64,000 bases of DNA from Amblyomma americanum. Its lineage: Eukaryota > Arthropoda > Arachnida > Ixodida > Ixodidae. The stretch covers positions 113,099,723-113,163,722 of the forward strand of contig NC_135498.1 in the NCBI RefSeq assembly GCF_052857255.1, in the 5' to 3' direction. Each line of letters begins with the position of its first letter. Positions within the stretch are counted from its first letter, which is position 1. The notes under the pieces are model-generated. The model did not search any database, was not told where the DNA came from, and worked only from the letters and a program-made list of their open reading frames with translations. Positions 1 to 10,299 of the stretch are shown piece after piece. The position numbers were made by a program, and so were the translations under genes.

Positions 1-2635
1 AATGACACTTCGCACAGTAGTCTCTAACATCCTGTCGCATGCCACTCCAAAAGTACAAGACGCCAAAATGACCGGCGCATGGCGCATCGTGAAACGCGCG
101 AAGAACCCTTTCTGTCCACGACCGAGGTATGACGACTCTCTCCCAAGCGGTTTTCTCTGGTCTCCCTTTCCTGGTTGGCCTCGTGCGCCGACACAGGGTA
201 CCGTCTTTGCCAATGAAATAACCTAGCTGTTCGGGGTGAGACGGTGCGCCCTCTAAGCTTTCGATTATTCGCTTCAGGTCAGGATCTTTGCACTGCTCTG
301 TGCGTAATTCGGCGGGGTCGACTACGGGGACAAACTCATCTATAGCTGCCACGGCAGCTGTGCGGCTGAGTGCATCAGCATTCAGATGTGTCTTTCCTGA
401 CTTGTGCTCAACTTCAAAGCAGTATTCCTGCAGGTGTAGATTCCATCTAGCGAGTCGCGAGCTAGGGTCCCTGACACTCATCACCCATTTCAGAGGATGG
501 CAGTCTGTGACTAGCTTGAATTTGCGGCCGTAAAGGTAGCATCTGAAGTGCTTTACTGCCCAGACAACGGCGAGGCACTCCCTTTCCGTAGCTCCGTACT
601 TTTGCTCTGTGGGGCTCAGCTGTCGGCTAGCAAAAGCAACGGGATGTTCTTTGCCCTCGATAACCTGAGATAGCACGGCACCAACTGCGAACTTTGACGC
701 ATCTGTGGCCATAACGAAGGGCAAATTAAAATCCGGGTGGCGCAACAGCGGTGCACTCATTAGCTTCCTTTTCAGGGCCCCAAAAGCATTCTCCGCGTTT
801 TCGTCCCAGCGAAAGGCGACATTTTTGGCTGTTAAGGCGGTGAGCGGCTTAGCGAGCTTGGCGAACTCCTCTATGTGCCTTCGGTAGTAACCGATCAGGC
901 CGAGAAACTGCCGGACCTGGCGGACGCTAGTTGGGGATGGAAAATCCGAGACACACCTTAGTTTCTCAGGGTCCGGTCGCACGCCGTCAGCTGAAACAAC
1001 GTGCCCGAGGTATTTCACCTCGTTTTTGAGGAATTTGCACTTAGAGGGCTTCAGCTTGAGACCCGCTGCTCTTAGTCGCACCAAAACCTGCTCAATATTG
1101 CGCAAATGGTTATCAAAACTGTCACTGTATATGATAATGTCATCCATATACACGAAGCACAGCCTCCCCAGAAGACCTGCCAAGATAACATCAGCGGTTC
1201 TCTGCCAGACAGCAGGGCTGTTGGCCAGACCCATCGGCATTCTTTTCCATTCATAGTGCCCTGAGGGCGTGTTGAATGCCGTTTTCTCGGCATCTGCCGG
1301 ATCCATTGCTATCTGCCAGAATCCCGCCGCCATGTCCACTACCGTGAAGTACCTGGCAGAGCCCAGCTGAGAAAGCGTCTCCTGTATATTGGGGATGGGG
1401 TATGGATCGATGCGAGTTACGGCATTTAGTTTGCGGTAGTCCACTACCAATCGATACGAGCCATCTGGCTTTTCCACTAATAATGCTGGTGCTCCCCAGG
1501 GTGACTTTGAGTGTTCGACAATGCCGCGATCAATCAGGTCCTGCACCTGTCGCTCTATCTCCTCACGTTGGGAGTAAGGAATCCTGTACGCACGCTGGTA
1601 AACGGGCGATGAAGTGCCGGTTTCTATCCTGTGCTTTATAACGCCACAACAGCCCAAATCCAGGTTGGACGCGGCGAATACTTCCGAGTAGTCGTTCAGC
1701 AAACCAGCCAGAGCCTCCCTCTCCCTGGATTTTACGTGAGAAAGATCGAACGACAGCTTTGGAGCAGCCGAAGGACTAGCATGCTCTACAGTTGCGAGTA
1801 CCGTATCGGTGGGCTCACGTTTCTCTATCGCAGAGGTGAAGAAAGCCAATGTTTTGTTCTTGGGAAGGCTCAGTGGCTGCTGGCTACAGTTAACCACCCG
1901 TAGGGGCACTCTGTGGGCGTCATTAACTGTCACGAGGCACGCGGCTGCCTTCAGGCCATTGCTGAGAGAGTCGACCGGCTCAAGCACTCCCACGGCGCCG
2001 CTCTCTACATCTGAAGGCACAAACGCGTACAAAATGTGCTCCGACCAAGGAAGGACAACCGCCTCCTCGACCAGCCGGACGGCAACCCGCGAATATACCT
2101 TCTCCAATGATCCCACTGTTTGACGGGTGTCAATATCGGTAATGCGAATCTCAGCCCCTCTCCTGTTCAAAAACGGAACTTTTGAGCCGCCCGCATTAAC
2201 CTCTTCCTCAGAGAATGAGACTACTACCTTCCCTTTTCTCAAAAAATCCTGCCCTAATATACCTGACACTCCGTTTGGCAGAGACACCTTGTCCGGGCAT
2301 ACGTAGCAGGGGTGCTCCAATGCAATTCCGCCGAGAGAGAAGTGTAACCGGTAGAGTCCACTTATGCCAAGAGGATCCCCCGTTATGCCTACAAATTTGG
2401 TTGCCATGCCACCAGACGCTTCCAACACCTCGCGGTCCCCCTTCCTTCGAAGCGTGTTAAAACTGCTCTCCTTAAGCAATGTCACCTTTGACCCCGTATC
2501 TATCAACAATTCCATGCAACAACCATTTAACTTGCAACGCACAACAGGGCATGCCTCGTCGGCCACACAAACTACCACCACCTCATCATCCACTGCTCCC
2601 TCCCCACGCTCCTCAGGCTGGGGAGGACTAACTAG
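1..2635 (-). CDS. pol: Gypsy pol polyprotein (protease, RT, RNase H, start of integrase), partial
   Basis: Open for 878 codons without a stop until the left edge, in the -1 frame relative to gag. The aspartic protease active site D-T-G (within ELLIDTGSK) is at 2492-2500, about residue 46. The RT catalytic box YMDD is at 1139-1150 (about residue 496), preceded by VDYRKLN and followed by the thumb motif FLGLIGYYRR. RNase H follows with ATDAS (Asp at 701-703), the E of the TERE box, and DALSR. The last about 40 codons begin the integrase HHCC zinc finger (H...H...C..C) and are cut by the edge. It has no ATG of its own near the gag stop, so translation as a frameshift fusion with gag is expected. 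Role: particle maturation, reverse transcription and integration of the element. Confidence 0.93.
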
Positions 2636-2641
2636 TTTTTT
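2599..2641 (-). promoter_or_regulatory. Programmed -1 ribosomal frameshift signal between gag and pol
   Basis: The slippery heptamer A-AAA-AAC occupies 2641-2635 in the gag zero frame and is followed at once by the gag stop TAG (2634-2632). After an 8-nt spacer there is a perfect 8-bp stem: CCTCCCCA (2626-2619) pairs with TGGGGAGG (2606-2599) around a 12-nt loop. Slipping back one base leads exactly into the pol frame. This matches the consensus architecture of -1 frameshift signals; efficiency cannot be judged from sequence. Confidence 0.85.
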
Positions 2642-3573
2642 GACTCGGTATCTGGAGCCCCGCTGTAGGCTTGCTTAGGGCGTGTCTCGCCTGCTTCTCT
2701 TTGTGGCTCCCCACGGCGCACGTTTTGGCAGAACCTGGCGATGTGTCCGCGACCCTGGCAAGCGAAGCATACGATTTCTTCAAAATCTCGCATACCGCGC
2801 CTGTAGCTTTGTGGCGGTCTCCGGTTTCCAGCGACTGGGCGCTGTTGAGCGCGCGCTTCAACCTGGCGTTCTACCTGCTGAGTTAGCAGCTGTTCCAAGC
2901 TATCTAACCGCTCTGTCAAGAGAGCAACCTCAGGGTTGAGCACCGCTCTCTCTATGACGCGTACTCTCGCTGCGGCTGTCGTTAACGCCTCATTTCGTTC
3001 CTTATCCAATGCGGCCTCCACGGCTTGGTCGAAATTGCTCGGCTTGCGCGAGAGCACGAACCGGCGCACGGGGTCTTGCAGACCAGCCACGAACAAAGCG
3101 GTCATTTCCTCTTTAAGTATATCCTCCGCGTATTTCTTCCTTAGCTGGTCTCCTTCCTCCTCCCTGCTTAACGTATCGCGTGCTAGGCGCTGAAGCCGCG
3201 ACTCAAATGTTCGCACGTCCTCCCCTACCATCTGTCCGGCGTCACGGAACCTCTGTACCCGCACGTGACGTGGTTCAGTGTCGAAATGCTCAAACGCGAG
3301 CTTCTTAAATTCCGCAAATGATTTTGTGGATTTTACTTTTTCGTCTCGCCAGGCAAAATCATGAGCAGCTCCTGCCATCTTACACCTCGCCATTCCCAGC
3401 ATTTGAGCATCGGACCATCCCCCCATTTTCCCAATCTCTTCTAGCATGGAAAAGAAATCGCAGATTGGAACCCCTGTCTTATCTCCCGTAAACGTCGGAA
3501 TGACGCTTCCTAATGCCAGCATGCTTGCTCCGAGCGACGGCTGTGGAGTGGGAGCTCCCTCAGATACAGTCAT
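2632..3573 (-). CDS. gag: Gypsy Gag (capsid and CCHC nucleocapsid)
   Basis: The first in-frame ATG is at 3573, giving 313 residues. The open frame extends upstream to about 3669, but only GTG is available there, so the ATG is preferred. The middle has a retrotransposon-gag helix-rich region (a WSDAQMLGMARCKM-like segment, then F..LA..HF). A single CCHC zinc knuckle, CFACQGRGHIARFC, lies about 45 residues from the C-terminus (residues about 269-282). The frame ends in the slippery sequence that leads into pol. Gag forms the virus-like particle and packages element RNA. No damage is visible. Confidence 0.88.
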   Translation of the reverse strand: MTVSEGAPTPQPSLGASMLALGSVIPTFTGDKTGVPICDFFSMLEEIGKMGGWSDAQMLGMARCKMAGAAHDFAWRDEKVKSTKSFAEFKKLAFEHFDTEPRHVRVQRFRDAGQMVGEDVRTFESRLQRLARDTLSREEEGDQLRKKYAEDILKEEMTALFVAGLQDPVRRFVLSRKPSNFDQAVEAALDKERNEALTTAAARVRVIERAVLNPEVALLTERLDSLEQLLTQQVERQVEARAQQRPVAGNRRPPQSYRRGMRDFEEIVCFACQGRGHIARFCQNVRRGEPQREAGETRPKQAYSGAPDTESKN

Positions 3574-3710
3574 TTTTTTTTTCAAGCCCTCCAGTGCCTC
3601 AAGCCTCTCAAATGGGGGTAAAAGTCCCACAATCAGTCCCGTGATTCCCTTTTGATTACAATTTTGAAGTCATGAATGTCACAGCATTCAGAGGACATTT
3701 GCTTTTGAGA

Positions 3711-3727
3711 CCCCACTTCTGACACCA
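3711..3727 (-). other. Primer-binding site of the gypsy element
   Basis: Reading minus, one base after the LTR terminus comes TGGTGTCAGAAGTGGGG. It begins with TGG, the complement of the CCA end of a tRNA, and resembles the tRNA-Leu-type primer sites known from several arthropod gypsy elements. Leu identity is from memory and not verified. Confidence 0.75.
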
Positions 3728-3728
3728 G

Positions 3729-4861
3729 TGTGATGACCCCCATAATGCGTCCACACGGGACGGAGAGGCAAAGAGACACCGTATGGCTCAGTTTAAACAA
3801 ACAGGTATATTCAATAATTACACATGATTAAGGTTATACATCAGAGGCTGGGGCGTCCGAGCTTACGTGCCGACGACTTCATGGGGGCGATGGAGTGGCT
3901 CCGGAGTTGTGCTCGAGCGGTTGCTGGCAGAAGCTGTACGCCGTCGGGCTTCGGCGCTGAAGGCCCTCTTCGCTAACGATGTCGTCCTGAGCGTGTATGC
4001 AGTAGAATTTCAATAGTCGTCCGTTTCTTCGAGGATGGTTCACAAACCCTTCCTCTAGTGTCGTTCGGCTTGGAAGATGAACAGGAGGCGAGCTTGTAGA
4101 TGATGACAGCAGAGCATAATTTTACAACAGAACAAACTTTGCACTACTTTACTCATCGACCGGGCAGGTGAGTGCCTAAGTAGCATCACATTACATGCTA
4201 AGCATGGAGCCCCAGCTCAGACTGGACTGCATCCGTTTACATGTGCTTTTTAATCACTTGATTAACAAAGGACTAAGGGCGGTCATTTCCAGTGGCCCGC
4301 CCAAAGCATCAATTCTCCAATCCAAAATAACATGCGAGATGGGGACCACCCCTTGGGTTGGGCTTAGCCTCGAACCCAGAGTCTGTTAACAATACAAACT
4401 AAATAAACAACAAAAACGCCACCACTCTCTCTCAAGTGAGAGTATACACAGGCTCTCTCTTCGGAGCTAATTCACTAGCGCCTGTCTTTCCACATTCTTG
4501 GCGAGTACTGCCTGTCCGCCATGACAGGTGTCCGTCGCGGCCCTTCTGGGAAGCTGTGGGTGCCTTCCCGGCGATAGCCCACGACAAAGGGGAGGGAGGG
4601 AAAGAATGTCGTCTTCGCGGTAGCGCATAGCGTCGGCTGTGGTACGGCGCGCTCTGGCCCGCTGACAGCTCCCTTGTCCTGGAATGTGCCCGGAAATTGG
4701 GGAGGATAAAGCCTGTTTCACCGCGGTGGCGGCGGCGGGTCCGGTTGTTCTGGTCGTCACTCAAAGAGCATGGCTGGGTAATTGATGATGCCGCTGTCAC
4801 GGGTCTCCGTCTACGCCGCGCCGTCGAACGTGGATCCTCGTAGCACACACGGAATGTCACA
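3729..4861 (-). repeat. 5' LTR of the gypsy element
   Basis: Bounded by TGTGACATTC at the minus-strand 5' end (4861) and GTCATCACA at its 3' end (3729), that is TG...CA with short inverted termini TGTGA/TCACA, and directly abutting the primer-binding site. Length is 1133 bp. The second LTR is outside the window, so the outer border rests on the terminal motif and on the resumption of older LINE sequence at 4862. Apparent open frames within it (e.g. 4432-4860 minus) match nothing and are probably chance. Confidence 0.75.
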
Positions 4862-5020
4862 CTGTATACACAAAGTTGTTATATCACGACGAATGGGGAT
4901 GCCACTGACCAAGATATTAAAAAGCAGCGGGAATAGCACCGATACTTGCGGCACACCCCTTGATTGATAATATGTATCAGAACATAGGGTTGCCTCACTG
5001 CAATAAATGTGTCTGTCCTT
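4862..5020 (-). pseudogene. Non-LTR retrotransposon RT remnant interrupted by the gypsy LTR
   Basis: The minus strand reads a recognisable RT palm segment: GVPQ, SVLF, PLLFNILVSGIP, then RRDITTLCIQ. This is the usual GVPQGSVLSPLLFN box shortly before the YADD box. The frame stops where the LTR begins, before YADD. The Gly after PQ is changed. The remnant fades above about 5020. Confidence 0.65.
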
Positions 5021-6082
5021 CAGTATTTCGCGCTTCCCTCTTCTTGTGTCGTTGAGGTTCTTGTGTCTCTACTTCCTCTCCTCTCTGTTCCTTTTCCTCT
5101 TTACCTCTATTGCGTTGGTCTGCGGAGATCTACAATAACTGCAACTAAAATGGAAATCAATTACGCGACCACTTCAGTTGTACTTTCACCAAAGGCTGTC
5201 GTGGTGAAAGCGGCCAAACCACAACTGACATTGTCACGTGTCAACATAGTTTAATGATCAGGCCACGTTAACTGTTTACGGGGTCACTATATATGAGGCG
5301 TTCGCCTGATGTGCATAATGCCATGGTAAAACAGGGGCACTATTGTCCTGGCCTAGTACAAACCGTCTAAGTGAGAATGCCTTGCGAGTTTCTTATACTT
5401 ATCGGTCAACGGGCCTTCGAATGCCATTTGGTCGGTATTGTTGACTGCTGCGGCGAACCGGCATCGCTGGCTGAACGCGGGCACCTGCGAGTAACCGCTA
5501 CAATTAGGCACGGTGAGTTTACTTAATCACTAATCGAATAGTACTTCAAAAACAATTTTGTCTGGCGGGCATCGTATAAGTACAGGAAGAAAATGTGCAG
5601 GAAAATGTGCACACGGCGCAGTGTCGTCAGTAACTGATGATTTGTTCGTAAGTGCTCACCATAGTGATTACATAGACGGGCTTCAAACACTGCATCGTTT
5701 GATATGCTTCGCGCTCGAGTGAAAAAACGACGGACTGTCTTCAAACGTGTTCAAGTGACAATGTTCACTTATAATTAGGACGTGGAAGGCTATTGTAGAG
5801 ATAGCTTAACAAGACTACAAAAACCATGTCACTTGATATACATAACGTCTAACGAAAAAAATTACGGGGCGATCAGACATTTGACAAGGTATATCTAGAG
5901 TGGTGGTGTAGCTTTCATTGAATCCTATAAGCTCGAAACATGAAGTTTATGGCGCGGATCCACCGCCGATCTCCAAATGAGTGGATAGCTAAACTGTGAT
6001 GCCGTAATAATTATTAAATTCTTACGTCAGACTACGTGGTTTATGGGGAGAAATATAAAACATCGAGTGGATCGAGGTTCAT
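5021..6082. other. Unassigned sequence
   Basis: No frame, repeat or RNA could be recognised here. Short open frames (for example 5009-5254 plus and 5523-5744 minus) resemble no family known to me. Confidence 0.4.
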
Positions 6083-6188
6083 CGCGACACAAGACACAAG
6101 GACGAAGAAAGAAGCCACGACGAGTGCTGACTATCGACGCTATTCGTAGATAGTCGTGTCTTCTTTCCTTTTCGCCTATTGTGTCGCG
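6083..6188. repeat. Imperfect foldback repeat
   Basis: The left arm starts CGCGACACAAGACACAAGG and runs through GAAGAAAGAAG..CACGAC..GACTATC. The right arm, reverse-complemented, starts CGCGACACAATAGGCG and ends GAAGACACGACTATC. The arms are about 40-50 bp around a short centre. It could form a hairpin in RNA or be a small foldback element. Confidence 0.6.
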
Positions 6189-6544
6189 CTTAATTCCAAG
6201 GTGCCAACGTGCCAACAGGCCAAACTATTCCTATGAATGCCCGATAGGGGTACAGTTATAGGCATAGTTGTTGCTCCTTGCTTGAGAGTTGTTACTGAGT
6301 GCTAGAGTTTGTGTGCAATGGGTTGTCACAGAATTGTGTCCATTGAGTTGAGGTCATGTACGACAAGCAGCCTTTCTACACACTGGAACGCCTGCGCTGC
6401 CTATCTGCCTCGTATTCGTGATGGAGGACGGAAGATGTGTTCTACTCAGGTCGAAGCGTTCGGCAGCCCTCAAGATATGTAGGCTACAGCTGCGGCGACC
6501 CTTGACTTTCAGTGTGTTTGTCATGGTTTGTCATGCTAGATACA
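6189..6544. other. Unassigned sequence
   Basis: No feature supported. Confidence 0.4.
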
Positions 6545-6668
6545 AACCACATTGCTCTACTTCTTATTGTTTTGCGCCCTCCCTCTCTCTCCCTTTGGGC
6601 AGGGTAGCCAACCGGAAAATTTTGCTGGTTAACCTCCCTGCCTTCCCTCTACCACTTCTCTCTCTCTT
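6545..6668 (+). repeat. Dispersed repeat, second inverted copy at 58851-58975
   Basis: Shares in reverse complement with 58851-58975 the series GCTCTACTTCTTATT, GCAGGGTAGCCAACCGGAA, GGTTAACCTCCCTGCCTT and CTCTACCACTTCTCT. No coding capacity is evident. It may be the 3' end of a larger element. Confidence 0.65.
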
Positions 6669-7007
6669 GGCGGGATCAGAGCGTCAGTTTGATATATCCG
6701 ATATCAAATGATACTGAAAATAATTCGAACAAAGTTCCAAACAAGAGTGCTGTAAAAAGCCGATTGAGGGGATTCTTTTGTGTTTGAACAGTCTAATCGC
6801 CCTCCCGTCGTCACCATATTGTGGCCATTCTGAGCCTCGTGCAAATATATTTATTGAACCCAAGCATGTAAAAAGAGCTTCATGCAGAGAGAAGTTACAG
6901 GACAACGAAGAAACGCCTAAAACAGACCAAGAAGGTTGCCATAGCAGGACTCGTTTTAACATCTTTTTGGGCTCCGTTATTTCACTTTACTTCGTTAAAG
7001 GGCCCCC

Positions 7008-7016
7008 ATATATAAG
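7008..7016 (+). promoter_or_regulatory. Possible TATA box of the Kunitz-type gene
   Basis: ATATATAAG at 7008-7016 is followed by pyrimidine-rich initiator-like sequence at about 7030-7040. It lies about 220 bp upstream of the exon-1 ATG, which would leave an about 195-nt 5' UTR with one short upstream ORF. Position and motif are the only evidence. Confidence 0.35.
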
Positions 7017-7233
7017 CGCGAGGCACAATTCACACTCTTTACTGCTCCTGCTGTGACATAACAGAATGCAAGAGAATATCACGTTCCAATTTATTTACGC
7101 AGCTGGCCGCTTTCCCCGCTTCGATGTAAATATCTATTGCATACGATAGAATTTCCTCGAACCACGCGAGCCTCTCGACTATTTCTGATACTGACAGTTA
7201 AACCTGCAGGCTAGCTACTTGCAAGTTGGCTGT

Positions 7234-7291
7234 ATGAAGCCAAGTGTGGTCTTGGTGCTGGTACTAGCGACCACCGCCGTAGCCAAATTTT
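7234..7291 (+). CDS. Exon 1 of a secreted Kunitz-type inhibitor gene (signal peptide)
   Basis: The ATG at 7234 opens a 19-codon hydrophobic leader, MKPSVVLVLVLATTAVAKF, with a short basic start, a Val/Leu core and a small-residue cleavage region (AVA). One further base (T, 7291) precedes a strong donor, GTGAGTAT, at 7292, so the intron is in phase 1. The first acceptor downstream that has a good polypyrimidine tract and fits the phase is at 9060, before a Kunitz-domain exon on the same strand. A separate signal-peptide exon is common in tick salivary protein genes. The context before the ATG is weak, and the exon is below the size that open-frame searches detect. Confidence 0.6.
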
Positions 7292-9060
7292 GTGAGTATA
7301 CCTGTTCAGTATACTAGTAAGAGGTACATTGGTATTGTAGAGATGAAGGTGAACTTCATCCAAATTATTGTTCAGTAAACATTGATTGTACTGCTCTGGG
7401 TATTGTGCAGTTTGTCCAGCAGGAAGAGATGCATTTATCGGCGAGAAAATTGCAATTTAAAAATCTTGGCGCTACTACATTCAGATTCCTATTCTCCTCA
7501 CCAGAAAGGAAGGGTTGGCACCATTCAGAAGTGAGTGCCGTACGCACGCCCGCAAATCGGTGTCGATGCATGAATTTTACTCGTGAAATAGGCAGGGGGT
7601 GGGAAGTTCTATATTTATGTTTGTCTTTTCTAGCTCATAAAGCCTTCGTTCTGTGGGAGGGGGGGATGGTTCTTTGTTTGTGATTAGAATGCAGTACGAT
7701 ATCAATATGGGCCAACTAGGTCGGCTTCAAGGGGTCGGTTTCAGTTGGTTTCTTGCTCTCTTCTCTTCAATAAATCATTTAAACGTTTTAGGCGCAGTTC
7801 AAGTCGAGGCCTGTGCTCCTAGTTTGATCCAAAGAAATTTTGACAGAACACCTCAATTACGCGTATTTCGAGCAATTAAATTTCAGAAAAATTATGTCGA
7901 AATGCACGAGATGCCCGAATCTTTTGCGAGCTAAGGCAATGCACACAGCGCTTTCTCAGAAATGACGTAGCTACTAAGCAGGTGCAAAGCGGCTCATCAC
8001 AAGCGAGGCAAACATATATCCAACATACTTGGGCAAAAGGTTTCAATATTGAAAAATTGCAAGGTACTGCTGTGAAATAGTGAGGGGAAGGGTCTATCCT
8101 TCCGACTTGTAGCAAAATCATTCTTCTAAACTTTTTCCATCGCTCGCATCGAACAATTAGGTGTGCCATAAAAAGAATTGGGAACGCTTTTGACAACACC
8201 AAAAATATTAATAGCGAAAAAATGAAAGCCTGCTGAAAAAAGATCTGCGATTAAATTGATTTTTGGGTGAAATCTTACAATAAATAAAAAATTGCATTCC
8301 TAAACTTGCTCTCGTCCAAAAATGCTTTTCTTCCGAATTGCTGGGTATGATGCCAGAAAATGGACGCGATATGTGCCTCAGAAATTGAGGACGTTAAGAT
8401 ATCTATAAACTGGTCATACCGTTTAGCGCATAGGAATTATGGGGCACGCGTAAGTACCACGCCATACCTCTAGCGCCTTTAGAGGCCTACCGGAATGAAT
8501 TCCTTTAACGATCGCATTTTGGGTCCATGCAGTAAAGAGAGCCCACAGAGTGCCCTTCCTCCAGGCGAATGTCACACAGTGGGACCAATGGATAGAGCTC
8601 CTGATATACCCACTTTTTTGAGGATGTAACGGCGATCTACTACACATGTAGACATCCCGGTAAGTTAACGCTACGCGGACGAAATGTGTGCGTCAGGGAG
8701 CAGCAGGCTGTGGAATATCCCCCAGTTTGAAATGAACTTTTGTGGACTCATTTGTAAATCATGTAGCACAAAAGTGACCTCAGGCATTGTTATCTAATAG
8801 TGCAGACGTGTGCGCCGCTCCTTCGGAGGTGTGACTAGCTGTGTTTTCCGGTCGCTTTGTGCGTCTGTAAGACTGAGTAAATGGAGCCCAGCTGCCAATT
8901 CAGTTTCTTGTTTATATATTAGAGACAAATATATTCCTTTATTACACATTAGAGTCTGTTTTTATTGAACACCTGTTTCAAGTGGTTGCAGACTAACCGA
9001 GAAAGTGGCCAAATGGGCTACTATTGCTAGCAGGTATCTCCGCTTTTGCCTCTGCTCCAG
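7292..9060 (+). other. Proposed phase-1 intron of the Kunitz-type gene
   Basis: Starts GTGAGTAT and ends in a polypyrimidine tract plus CAG. It contains a copy of dispersed repeat X at about 8015-8410. The rest is unassigned. Confidence 0.5.
8015..8410 (+). repeat. Dispersed repeat X, continuous copy
   Basis: Its first third (around CAAGGTACTGCTGTGAAA, 8055-8130) matches 37540-37665. The remainder (CATCG..GCATC.., AACGCTTTTGACRA, GTGAAATCTTACAATA, 8140-8410) matches 46665-46905. It is therefore the unbroken version of a repeat split elsewhere by a LINE. No coding capacity is seen. Confidence 0.6.
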
Positions 9061-9255
9061 TGCAAGGAAAGAAACACGAGTGCCTGTACTTGAGAAGTAG
9101 AGAGCACGTGCAACCGGACATCGATCGCGTACTACTACTCACCGTCCGAAGGGGACTGCGTCCAATGGAACGGCTGCCTGGGCCGAGGCCTCTACTCCTC
9201 CAGACCGCGGTGCGAAAGGGCTTGCCGAGGCAAGTTGGCTTCGAACTTTGCATAG
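9061..9255 (+). pseudogene. Exon 2: Kunitz/BPTI domain, one frameshift
   Basis: The acceptor is a pyrimidine-rich stretch ending CTCCAG at 9060. In phase 1 from exon 1 the frame reads QGKKHEC, giving C1 (TGC 9081-9083). C2 (TGC 9109-9111) lies 25 nt further on, one base more than the 8 codons of a Kunitz C1-x8-C2 spacing, so the frame shifts there. In the shifted frame follow C2-x15-C3 with YYYSPSEGDC, C3-x5-C4 (VQWNG; usual spacing 7), C4-x11-C5 (usual 12), C5-x3-C6 (CERAC), and a stop at 9253-9255. ATTAAA follows nearby. Kunitz domains bind serine proteases or ion channels; in ticks many are salivary anticoagulants. It may be a recent pseudogene, or the extra base may be an assembly error. 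Without the shift the unshifted frame runs on to 9287 with no Kunitz pattern. Confidence 0.65.
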
Positions 9256-9289
9256 AGTTAGGCACCATTAAACAATACCTGAATTAAAA

Positions 9290-10299
9290 AAACCCAAGAG
9301 CGGAAACAACTTCAAAACTGTCATGCGACGATAGCAAGTGAACCTGTCATCCTCCATCGAAGGAACGGCTGGGGTTCTAAAGAAGTACTTCTGATAAAGG
9401 CGTAGATACATCGAGTTTATGTTATGTTACGGTATGTTTGGTGTAACGACCCAGAGCAGAACATGAGCTTTAGACACCTTTACATGAGTATGGCTGCAGC
9501 GTATTGTATAAACTTTCTGGCGAGTCGCTTTCAAGTAAGCGAGGATGATGCTCTAGAAGAATGTGGCGCGCCGGTCTGCCAGGCAGCGGTAGATCGAGAA
9601 GGGGAAATTGGCTTAGGCGAAGCATGCAAGCCGGTTACGCTACTAAGGATGATGCGCTTCTGTATGCAAAGGCAGCTTCTGAGTTTAACAGAGCACGTCG
9701 TTAAGTGTGACGGTAGCTCTTCATAACACAGGTAATTGCGCAAACGTAAATAAGGACGTGAAGGGCACACGACACGCGCAGTGCACAGCCGGCCATATCT
9801 TCAGCTATTGTGCGCGACTAGCGCTTTTCTGCACCCCTGTGCTTTACGACGAAGCAAACTGGCGGAAAGAGCAATATTAAACACGCGCTGAGTGAGCCTG
9901 TGCATAGATATTGTTGCAAGTTTGCTCCGTCATAAGCTGCAGAAGCACAGGAGACGAGACCGCCAGATACGCCAGCTAATGATTTGGCCAACTGCACTTT
10001 TCGCTGCGCATGTTGGTACCCTTCACATCCATCTGTGTAATTCGTGCAATCTCTATAGCCATTTCTTGGAAATATCCGTGTTTTACATTTCCGGGCTCGA
10101 CTGTCAATGATGTATACTGACGCCGCTAGTGATAGGTTCTTAAAATCTATTAGTGTCTATAGACTGTTTCTATAGACTGTGCATAAAAAGACAAAAGTCG
10201 GCTGAGACACTTTAGACAGCTTTCGTGTTGGAAGGCGTAAGCCCGCTTGCTTACTTCGTGAACGCAGTCGCCGCGCGCTGCGGCGTAATGTAGCCTAAA
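9290..10299. other. Unassigned sequence
   Basis: Contains open frames on both strands at 9424-9770 without recognisable domains, and a short tandem duplication of TCTATAGACTGT around 10155-10180. Nothing else is supported. Confidence 0.4.

Larger units (their letters stand above)
1..4861 (-). mobile_element. Ty3/gypsy LTR retrotransposon, 5' part, runs off the left edge
   Basis: On the minus strand the order is LTR (3729-4861), primer-binding site (3711-3727), gag (2632-3573) and pol (1-2635), cut by the window edge inside the integrase zinc-binding domain. Domain order PR-RT-RNase H-IN defines Ty3/gypsy. Every pol codon from 2635 to 2 was checked and contains no stop, and gag is also open, so this copy is young or under recent selection. 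The 3' LTR and the second target duplication lie outside the window. The element sits in an older LINE RT fragment (4862-5020). Confidence 0.92.

Noticed and set aside
4432..4860. 142-codon minus frame
   Set aside because: Falls inside the gypsy LTR and matches nothing.
7411..7531. Possible alternative exon (TTGTGCAG acceptor-like, GTGAGTG donor-like) after the Kunitz leader exon
   Set aside because: Joined in phase 1 it reaches a stop after 16 codons, the polypyrimidine tract is poor, and it encodes nothing recognisable; the 9061 exon fits better.
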